A DNA stretch of 64,000 nt from Phoronis australis (Eukaryota > Phoronida > Phoronidae). The notes below the pieces were generated by a model, which was not told where the DNA came from, made no database searches, and saw nothing but the letters and a program-made list of their open reading frames with translations. The stretch covers positions 110,652-174,651 of the forward strand of contig NMRA01000455.1 of NCBI GenBank assembly GCA_002633005.1, in the 5' to 3' direction. Of the stretch, positions 59,801 through 64,000 are shown piece by piece; the first letter of the stretch is position 1, and each line of letters starts with the position of its first letter. The position numbers and the translations under genes were made by a program.

Positions 59801-62800
59801 AGTCATTATCTTTGACCAGAGCTACAAAAGAACATTAATCTGTTGTTTTTGTGAATGAGATGTTGTCACAAATCACCTATTCTCACAGTTTTCTGCCAGA
59901 CATTCGCTGAAATCAAAGCCATTGTTACGCTTACAATACTCATGTAATTTATCGAGTCTGATTCAACTCCATCAGCTGAGTCTTAGACCGCAATAACTGT
60001 GAATGCTACAGGCTGTGCCTGAACTCAGAAAATCACCTTTCTCTAGAATTATATCCAGTTGGTTGAATTTCAAACTTACATTTATTTGATATGAGCTTAA
60101 ACGAGTAGAGTCAACCATGCCATGACTGATTGCAACATTACTGTAGTTACCATGGATGACAAAAAGTCACCAAAATTTTGAGACAAATCCTTTGGCAATA
60201 AGAGTACTTGATATTTATGCCATTAGTGATTAACATTTCCTTAAAAAAATTCTTCTAAAATCAGAAAAGGTACATAGTTACATAACACAATAGCAGTATC
60301 AAAAACTTCAAACAAATTTCATTTGATATAAATGTTCAAGATGAAATTTCAAAACGCTACCAAATTATTATTCTGTTTTTGTTTTACACCTTTGATTTTT
60401 TTCATAAAAATCATAAAAGTCCTATTATCTGAGAGCACCTCGTGCAACAATAGAATATTTTAAAATCAATTAATAAGTTACAGCACTTTGGAGAAACTGC
60501 ATAAAGCATATTATGAGAAACTTTCACACTCATGTTGAATCCAAGCAGTCATTTCTAGGATCATACTACCAAGTTCCAAAGTTGGCTAAGTTGACATTTT
60601 TCTAGAGTCCTACAATTGAGTGTGACTCAAGAAGGTGTCCAACTTTGGTTAAACCCAAAACATTGTATCCCAGAAATTGCTGATCAGATTGATATGGAAC
60701 TTTCCGGAACTGGATTTTATGCATCGTTCTCCGAAACAAAAGTTGGACAATATTTATAGGAGCCTACATAACCTTTAACCACTTACTTTGCACTGATGTC
60801 CCTAAATGCCTCCTGGTCAGCTAATTCCTTACAAACAGTCCACGCAGGAGCGTAGTTAGCACTCATTAGGGTTTCACAGTGACGGTAGGCCATCTTATAG
60901 TCGGCATTCTGTAAAAAACCAAGACCCATGATTCATGAGCCAATTATTGTGTCTTAGTTTCGTGAATGCTCATTAATGAACCAAAGGTCAATGACCTCTG
61001 TTAGCCACAGGACCTTTCTCTGACAGAAAAACCGGACAGCATTGATTGCAAGCTGTCAAATTCTCTCTAATTGATATTGACACGGCAGGGCGGCCCAAGA
61101 CAGACACTGGGTTTATAGTAACTAGTGACCTTATTCGTAGATAGCTAAAAATGTTGGAAAAGTGGACTTCAAAAACACAGTTGCAAAAGAAAGTATGGAG
61201 AATAACCAAAAAATGTCACACACAGTAAAAATATGAAATGTTGTACTAAATTTAAATTAAGTTTTACTGTAGTTACAGTGAACTCACAATTCAAATTTAA
61301 TATTAAGTCTAAAATAAACATCAGCGGCGAGGTCCTGTTTCCTCGCAGGATGCAAACCTGTTGAGCTGACTTACCTTGAGTGCTGCCTGGGTGACCAGAA
61401 CCAGAACACTGCCCTCCACATCACTATGACTACCCATGTGCAGCAAGTTGCCCAATTTGACTAGCTGGAAACCAGAAGGAGAATATCATTTGAGTGTTAC
61501 TGGCATTCAGCACAGTCGGGCAGTCAACCTCAAATTGTTAGCTATACCATAACAATTTTTAAACAACCACCATTTTAGAAACATTTTGCTTTCAGCGAAA
61601 AACATGAGTTGGAGCAAATGCCCCTAAGTGATCCCCTTTATACATACCAAAAGGTACAAAGAACAGAAGACGCTCTTGGCTAATTTTTACTTCACAGCAA
61701 ATACCAGTTATTACCAGATGTATTATAACTTGTAGAAAACGGGTTATTATTACCTTTTCGTGCTTCTTGTATGCCTTAGCATTCGTCTCCAGGGCCGTTT
61801 TGATAAGCTGAATGCGGTTGGTTGACAGACGCACTTGAACGGGAAGCACTTTGACGTCAAAGTCATGTAAATAGTCCAGAGAAGTTATTAAGTCCATCTC
61901 TTCCTGAAGTTCAGGGGAAACGTCCGTCATCAGATCAAGACATGTCCTGAAAGAGGATAAGAAAATAACAATTTTTACAAAGCAGCCTATGGGAAACTAG
62001 GTCGCAAGCTGGTCGCATAGAGATCAGTAGATTGGCATACCTACAGTTCACTTTGTCTTTCTTTGTTGTAATAAAGACAATGCAAGCATGTATCGGTAAC
62101 CCTCTGATGTGTGCTCAAGGTATGATATCCATGCGACCTGTACTGTTATATCCAACAAAGATGTAATGAAGGAAACCAATGGCAGGGTCCCATAGGGCAT
62201 AAGCACATTGCATGAACGTTGCAAGTTAAACAATACCTTGCGACTTCCACACGACATCATTTAAAATGGGAAAAAATCAGTGAATTCATACACCAAAACT
62301 TAAAATTTTCAATTCTAAATGTATCACATCTTCTTCCTTTACTTAATGCTTACATTTATAAACAATACTGTGTAATGGATTGGACGTCTCTGTAACAATG
62401 ATTACGCAGCACAGGTCACAAAGTTTTGACTGATTGGTCCGAAACAAGCAGGCGACCAGTCACTAACTGGTTGGAAAATAGTCAACTGCCAGGATAATTT
62501 TTAGCAGATCACACAGTCAACTGCAAAACTGACTTCATCGCAGGTTTTTGAACATTCCCTTTAAACAAGTCAAGTTGTCACGCCACATTCACATTTTTAT
62601 TGTCATCAGTTTGACTTTATGTTGCTTTACTGCACGCGCAAGAATTACAAAACTATGCCTCAGCATGCGGAGATGATTAGTTTTTTGTTCCAGTTGTTCG
62701 ACCCAAGCGACGACTGCAGTGAAGACTGAGCTGATGACTCCAAGTAGACCGTTGTTTGTCTGGACTGAGTCGGTCAGACAGCCGATCACCGACTCACTGT

Positions 62801-63714
62801 CGACTCATAGGACAAGCATTTGTGACCTCAGCCGTAGGAGTAAAATAATATTCAGTGATACAAGCAACTAGACTACAAACTACTAACAACTTATTATTTA
62901 CAGATTGAGACTTATCTAATCACTACCAACTACTCATGACAAATTACTAAAGCCAAGCTACTAAACAATAAATACTACTCTACAGTAATTGCTAAGCACT
63001 ACGTAATAAACTACTAAAATTACTGTCTACTGACGACAGCTGTAACTGACAACTATCTAAAACTTATACTAATTGGTACTACTGATTACTACTTTACTAA
63101 TTTAAAAATTGTAATTGCTAACTTCTAACTACTGCCATCGACTACAAAACCACACCCACACCCACTACCAGCACCACCACCACAACCACAACCACNNNNN
63201 NNNNNNNNNNNNNNNNNNNNNNNNNNNNNNNNNNNNNNNNNNNNNNNNNNNNNNNNNNNNNNNNNNNNNNNNNNNNNNNNNNNNNNNNNNNNNNNNNNNN
63301 NNNNNNNNNNNNNACCACAACCACCACCACCACCACAACCACCATCACAACCACCGCAACCACTACTGCAACCACAACCACTACCACAATTATGCTCAAC
63401 AATACCACCACCACTTCTACTAAAACTAATTACTACTTCCACCTCCACTGCTACTTCTAAAACAACTACAATTAGTAAAATTACTTTGCCATTTCCATGC
63501 AAGGATCTTGTAAATTAGCCGATGAGTTGAGGTACTCTTTGGCCGCTGACAGCACCAGAAATGCAGCCCTCTCATAGGGGATCTCATGCTGGGTAACTGC
63601 CTGAGTGCCCGAGGGTCGCTTCTGGCGAACCACGTCTTTAGATCGACATAACATCTCCCCAGCCAACTTGATGTTGTCATGGTTACCGGAACAAAGAAGA
63701 CTTTCGGCAAAAAT
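38576..63714 (-). CDS. NBAS: NBAS, C-terminal half, gene span (23 exons, 5' partial)
   Basis: NBAS (human 2371 aa) is the Sec39-domain subunit of the NBAS-RINT1-ZW10 (NRZ/syntaxin-18) complex that tethers COPI vesicles at the ER; it also has a reported role in nonsense-mediated decay. Twenty-three minus-strand exons join in phase to 1205 codons plus TAG (38576-38578). Diagnostic matches to vertebrate NBAS include EYLNSSANLQDPCMEMAK, LLPVQVRL-type LPVQVRLSTNRI, HPFYESL, LRAYYYALQI, VDVTRFSKDEDYK, YPEIPGIDHARLLYFFSLLE, LKKIKPALPG, LAPKIP, WAQKLFW, KYSYQFDLSRS and DFCADLSV. The first half of the protein (WD40-like N terminus and most of Sec39) lies beyond 64000. Introns hold several repeats listed separately. 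The exon 20/21 junction is the one weak point. Confidence 0.93.
39588..39716 (-). CDS. NBAS: NBAS exon 22 (residues 1071-1113)
   Basis: Acceptor tttccccttcag, donor GAGGAG|gtacgt. Encodes STEAVFRTLLTNQHPVEAIK then FVLTTNHKQLYRMATMELAS, matching human LLLNQSLLLPSLKLLLESRD and LHEMALEQI. Confidence 0.88.
40207..40386 (-). repeat. 36-bp minisatellite, 5 units, in an NBAS intron
   Basis: Unit agttgtgtgaatggacagtt plus tagaggccgctgtgcc, repeated five times. Because 36 is a multiple of three, the minus strand shows a spurious open frame with a 12-residue periodicity (AQRPLNCPFTQL). Confidence 0.92.
40763..40895 (-). CDS. NBAS: NBAS exon 21 (residues 1026-1070)
   Basis: Acceptor tattttccttcag, donor AAACAG|gtgggt. 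Encodes SGEFVDKEMMQIMVAMATSE then SADCVTNVLALNGRLQQMSP, matching human NKEGLGNEVLKMCRSLYNTK. Confidence 0.85.
42234..42367 (-). CDS. NBAS: NBAS exon 20 (residues 982-1026), donor uncertain
   Basis: Acceptor tgttctag. Encodes VDPADLRDAQSKQLLVFRLL then EMSSSLVQYETVSSVVFQWL, matching human LFMELLESSHHEAEFQHLVL. The donor GATCTGT|gtatgt keeps phase with exon 21; an alternative CAAAC|gtggat does not, and would need an extra exon in 40896-42233. Human NBAS has a NNPWVRLATVMLTR block here that I do not find. Confidence 0.75.
42559..42693 (-). CDS. NBAS: NBAS exon 19 (residues 937-981)
   Basis: Acceptor cctggcaag (weak pyrimidine tract), donor CAACAG|gttagt. Encodes NSTVYLAVHAALHMFQYVDL then STEDKALVVLLETQASVSAV and WPEQQ, matching human LTEEDSKLLVFFRTEAILKA and SWPQRQ. 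Confidence 0.88.
42824..42932 (-). CDS. NBAS: NBAS exon 18 (residues 900-936)
   Basis: Acceptor cattttcag, donor GAAAAG|gtgaga. Encodes GDLIQMDDILCETKDFCADL then SVAVSRRLEVLHVLEK, matching human EDLLEWLRPFCADDAWPVRP and RIHVLQILGQ. Confidence 0.93.
43922..44017 (-). CDS. NBAS: NBAS exon 17 (residues 868-900)
   Basis: Acceptor tgttttag, donor GCAGA|gtaagt. Encodes IPEAKQEPGADCDDVEKLEN then ILREIHNHQDA, the acidic linker before the conserved DL-x-x-FCAD block. Confidence 0.85.
45769..45911 (-). CDS. NBAS: NBAS exon 16 (residues 821-868)
   Basis: Acceptor tgacttccag, donor ATGCG|gtgagt. Encodes LESLYMKMILAGQGPDMIND then LLDVFPLNEFTCKSLIQHTV, matching human IHDEAVAICLDGQPLAMIQQ. Confidence 0.92.
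46745..47010. repeat. Dispersed repeat R1, copy 2
   Basis: Shares ttttcataaaaatctcaaaa-gtccta, aatgcaaaagtggaa, actgagatacaatgttcaga and tttttctagggtcgtac with the 33.4-kb and 60.3-kb copies. It lies in the intron between NBAS exons 15 and 16. Confidence 0.65.
47193..47355 (-). CDS. NBAS: NBAS exon 15 (residues 766-820)
   Basis: Acceptor aaaattccag, donor GACAAG|gtaaca. Encodes EEITWDIVAESLQGMLDHLA through IVKYSYQFDLSRSQQDK, matching human KVTYADTLNHLEKSLAHLET and KYSHLYDLSRSEKEK. Confidence 0.94.
47990..49075 (+). repeat. Older copies of the CCACTAG higher-order repeat in an NBAS intron
   Basis: Degenerate monomers start with gccactaggggga (48001), gtaggaggcgcaaaatagg (about 48250), gccactagggggc (48384), ccactaggaggtgcc (48522), a diverged gccattagggg (about 48774) and gccactaggtggagc (49036). 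Monomer order A-B-C is the same as at 53650-54493 but more diverged. It lies between NBAS exons 14 and 15. Confidence 0.7.
49666..49871 (-). CDS. NBAS: NBAS exon 14 (residues 698-766)
   Basis: Acceptor gttttccag, donor TTCTGG|gtatgt. Encodes SGWIHRYESCGEFLAKLLPV then HLLQFLEGITFTDVAVRELA, matching human EWLHAYDVCMKYFDRLHPGD and VVDAVTFSPKAVTKLS. Confidence 0.92.
50763..50861 (-). CDS. NBAS: NBAS exon 13 (residues 665-697)
   Basis: Acceptor gatttcag, donor GGACCT|gtaagt. Encodes KTKFLQPSAVYCAWAQKLFW then EGDQGSRN, matching human SPSSLYTIWLQKLFWTGD. Confidence 0.93.
51391..51521 (-). CDS. NBAS: NBAS exon 12 (residues 621-664)
   Basis: Acceptor atattgcag, donor GCTGAG|gtaagt. Encodes LDYKMLIDSTHNPVDVLRPV then LKSANVHVVAKLAPKIPIQS, matching human LNYKKLTDENMSPLEALEPV and ISKLVPKIP. 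Confidence 0.93.
52932..53176 (-). CDS. NBAS: NBAS exon 11 (residues 539-621)
   Basis: Acceptor ccttgtag, donor TTCCAG|gtacta. Encodes VYPEIPGIDHARLLYFFSLL and SPETQVKLLKKIKPALP, matching human YPTIGGFDHERLQYYFTLLE and KPETHIRLLKKFKVVASG. Confidence 0.95.
53640..54493 (+). repeat. 452-bp three-monomer higher-order repeat in an NBAS intron
   Basis: Monomer cores lie near 53650 (A), 53796 (B), 53957 (C), then 54102 (A), 54248 (B) and 54409 (C). Spacings are about 146, 161 and 145 bp, and equivalent monomers are 452 bp apart. A carries ccactag(a/g)gg(g)gc, B carries ccactaggaggygccacagt and C carries ccactaggtggcgcaaacta. The two triplets are far more alike than the monomers within one. It lies between NBAS exons 10 and 11. 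Confidence 0.85.
54907..55017 (-). CDS. NBAS: NBAS exon 10 (residues 502-539)
   Basis: Acceptor atacttccag, donor AGCAG|gtgggt. Encodes TTDEDIYQVALQLADLYHVP then PSSVHLAHVTFLLAHS, matching human ESVYSIAISLAQRYSVSRWE. Confidence 0.9.
55060..55082 (+). repeat. (AC)n microsatellite
   Basis: About eleven AC dinucleotides immediately upstream (gene sense) of NBAS exon 10. Confidence 0.95.
56085..56151 (-). CDS. NBAS: NBAS exon 9 (residues 480-502)
   Basis: Acceptor gttttacag, donor GCTAG|gtaacc. Encodes VDVTRFSKDEDYKHGMILDL, matching human VDVQRFTADDQYKRETILGL. Confidence 0.92.
56447..56815 (-). CDS. NBAS: NBAS exon 8 (residues 357-480)
   Basis: Acceptor tctactttcag, donor GGGAAAA|gtgaga. Encodes FMQCAMDIFPHDTLLGLSYL then LALSDSSLVDDYFAQLPHTE and QLRAYYYALQI, matching human YLLALPQVLDANRCF and LQLAAYYYSLQIYA. 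The largest internal exon seen. Confidence 0.92.
57229..57352 (-). CDS. NBAS: NBAS exon 7 (residues 316-357)
   Basis: Acceptor gatgttttag, donor AAAGT|gtgagt. Encodes TSELYSHCMETRGDSECDMM and an acidic stretch. Weakly conserved, supported by splice sites and phase. Confidence 0.65.
58404..58625 (-). CDS. NBAS: NBAS exon 6 (residues 242-315)
   Basis: Acceptor ataatttcag, donor GACAAG|gtactt. Encodes IIQEQCTTESLNASEMTDVS through RLHPFYESLGNGEFVDK; HPFYES is shared with human NBAS and SSWLKKTI parallels GQWWKKSL. Confidence 0.9.
59026..59343 (+). repeat. 53-bp tandem repeat, exactly 6 units
   Basis: Unit starts aactgtgcgctcttcccaag at 59026, 59079, 59132, 59185, 59238 and 59291, with alternating aag/aac variants. 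It lies between NBAS exons 5 and 6. Confidence 0.95.
59455..59542 (-). CDS. NBAS: NBAS exon 5 (residues 212-241)
   Basis: Acceptor atcttcaacgtag, donor TCGATG|gtattt. Encodes IDLLCFASTFCHPDMILDIL then KERFVLESM, matching human ELMAFALTHCPPSSIELLLA. The donor is chosen because it keeps phase 0 with exon 6. Confidence 0.78.
60300..60620. repeat. Dispersed repeat R1, copy 3
   Basis: Shares tttttcataaaaatcataaa-agtcctat, the cgtgcaacaatagaa and agttggctaagttgacattt blocks and tttttctagagtcctac with the other two copies. It lies between NBAS exons 4 and 5. Confidence 0.65.
60787..60908 (-). CDS. NBAS: NBAS exon 4 (residues 172-212)
   Basis: Acceptor ttttttacag, donor GCAAA|gtaagt. Encodes NADYKMAYRHCETLMSANYA then PAWTVCKELADQEAFRDISA, matching human HDYKAASMHCQELMATGYPK. 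Confidence 0.9.
61375..61464 (-). CDS. NBAS: NBAS exon 3 (residues 142-171)
   Basis: Acceptor ggtttccag, donor CTCAAG|gtaagt. Encodes LVKLGNLLHMGSHSDVEGSV then LVLVTQAALK, matching human LAELLRVAGNDPEERRGQVL. Confidence 0.88.
61754..61946 (-). CDS. NBAS: NBAS exon 2 (residues 77-141)
   Basis: Acceptor cctctttcag, donor GAAAAG|gtaata. Encodes TCLDLMTDVSPELQEEMDLI then TSLDYLHDFDVKVLPVQVRL, matching the human ILPLQVRLRTDRI region. Confidence 0.92.
62850..63130 (+). repeat. Low-complexity CTACTAA-rich tract
   Basis: Many loose ctacta / taatta / ctaacta units and no long fixed period. Intron between NBAS exons 1 and 2. Confidence 0.6.
63135..63430 (+). repeat. CCA/ACC trinucleotide-rich tract with a 118-base gap
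   Basis: accacaacc and accacc units run on both sides of an N block at 63196-63313. The open frames across it are artefacts of the repeat. The true length is unknown. Confidence 0.95.
63485..63714 (-). CDS. NBAS: NBAS exon 1 in window (residues 1-77)
   Basis: Acceptor tttcag, donor GCAAA|gtaatt, phase 0 in and 2 out. Encodes IFAESLLCSGNHDNIKLAGE through KEYLNSSANLQDPCMEMAK; the last block matches human EYFNSSTNLTDSCMDLAR. Confidence 0.9.
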
Positions 63715-64000
63715 CTGAAATATTATTATAAATTTGTAAGATATTACATCACTGTTTCGCAAGGAAACAGAGTTGGACTTTCGTTTTTCAAATTGTATTC
63801 TTATTAAATGCGTACTTTCTTACCTTCAGAAACAGTTGTTGAGAAGAAAAGAACGGCAACAGTAAGTTAATAACTAACAGTTTTTTGTAATAAGAAGAGC
63901 ATGATAAATGGAGGGAAAAGGAGACGAATATAACTCCTGAGAACACAAAACCGTTACTGGAATTGAGTGCATGTGCCTAATTGTGGAGCTCAGTCGTGTT

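Noticed and set aside
62048-62260. 70-codon minus-strand ORF between NBAS exons 1 and 2
   Set aside because: Exons 1 and 2 already join in phase and align continuously with human NBAS, leaving no place for it.
62589-62789. 66-codon minus-strand ORF between NBAS exons 1 and 2
   Set aside because: Same reason; no similarity to NBAS recognised.
63115-63502. His/Asn-rich and Gly/Val-rich ORFs around the N block
   Set aside because: Translations of a CCA trinucleotide repeat in different frames, interrupted by an assembly gap.

Overview
The window is animal (metazoan) nuclear DNA. Genes are split by many GT-AG introns, intergenic space is rich in decayed transposons and minisatellites, and no bacterial operon structure is seen. 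The gene families (NBAS, CTHRC1-like, PAN, fibronectin type II) and the many GIY-YIG Penelope-like retroelement fossils point to a marine invertebrate. A cnidarian or a cephalochordate is plausible, but I cannot fix the species from sequence alone. All exon models below were built by hand from splice sites, reading phase and remembered protein families.

Region 1 (1-21628, + strand) holds the 3' part of one gene, 12 exons whose phases close perfectly over 608 codons plus stop. The protein has a PAN/apple-like Cys-rich segment, three Gly-X-Y triplets, a small Cys-rich exon, then three CTHRC1-type C-terminal modules with one fibronectin type II domain between modules 1 and 2. Each CTHRC1 module uses the same three-exon cassette with the same phases, so the gene grew by block duplication. 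It is probably a secreted or extracellular-matrix protein. Its introns hold Penelope (PLE) fossils, an 884-bp hAT-like element, a MITE and an older repeat pair.

Region 2 (21629-28410) is intergenic: one orphan exon-like segment, a tandem 78-bp duplication, and a decayed PLE (RT plus GIY-YIG) between inverted terminal repeats. The PLE lies about 90 bp beyond the stop codon of the next gene.

Region 3 (28411-32707, - strand) is a five-exon ATP-grasp ligase-like gene (468 aa in my model) with an intact lysine and metal-binding Glu/Asn residues; its substrate is unknown.

Region 4 (32708-38500) is a repeat-dense intergenic tract: a copy of a dispersed repeat split by a short inverted-repeat element, an ATCGAT minisatellite, a TRIM-like element with 246-bp terminal repeats and target-site duplication, and a second hAT-like element with a 5-bp duplication.

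Region 5 (38576-63714, - strand) is the 3' half of NBAS, 23 exons encoding 1205 residues plus stop. NBAS is the large subunit of the NBAS-RINT1-ZW10 tether acting in Golgi-to-ER retrograde traffic. Two of its introns carry a 452-bp three-monomer higher-order repeat in which every monomer starts with a CTCF-like CCACTAG-GG-GGC core. A 118-base assembly gap lies in a CCA-rich tract at 63196-63313.
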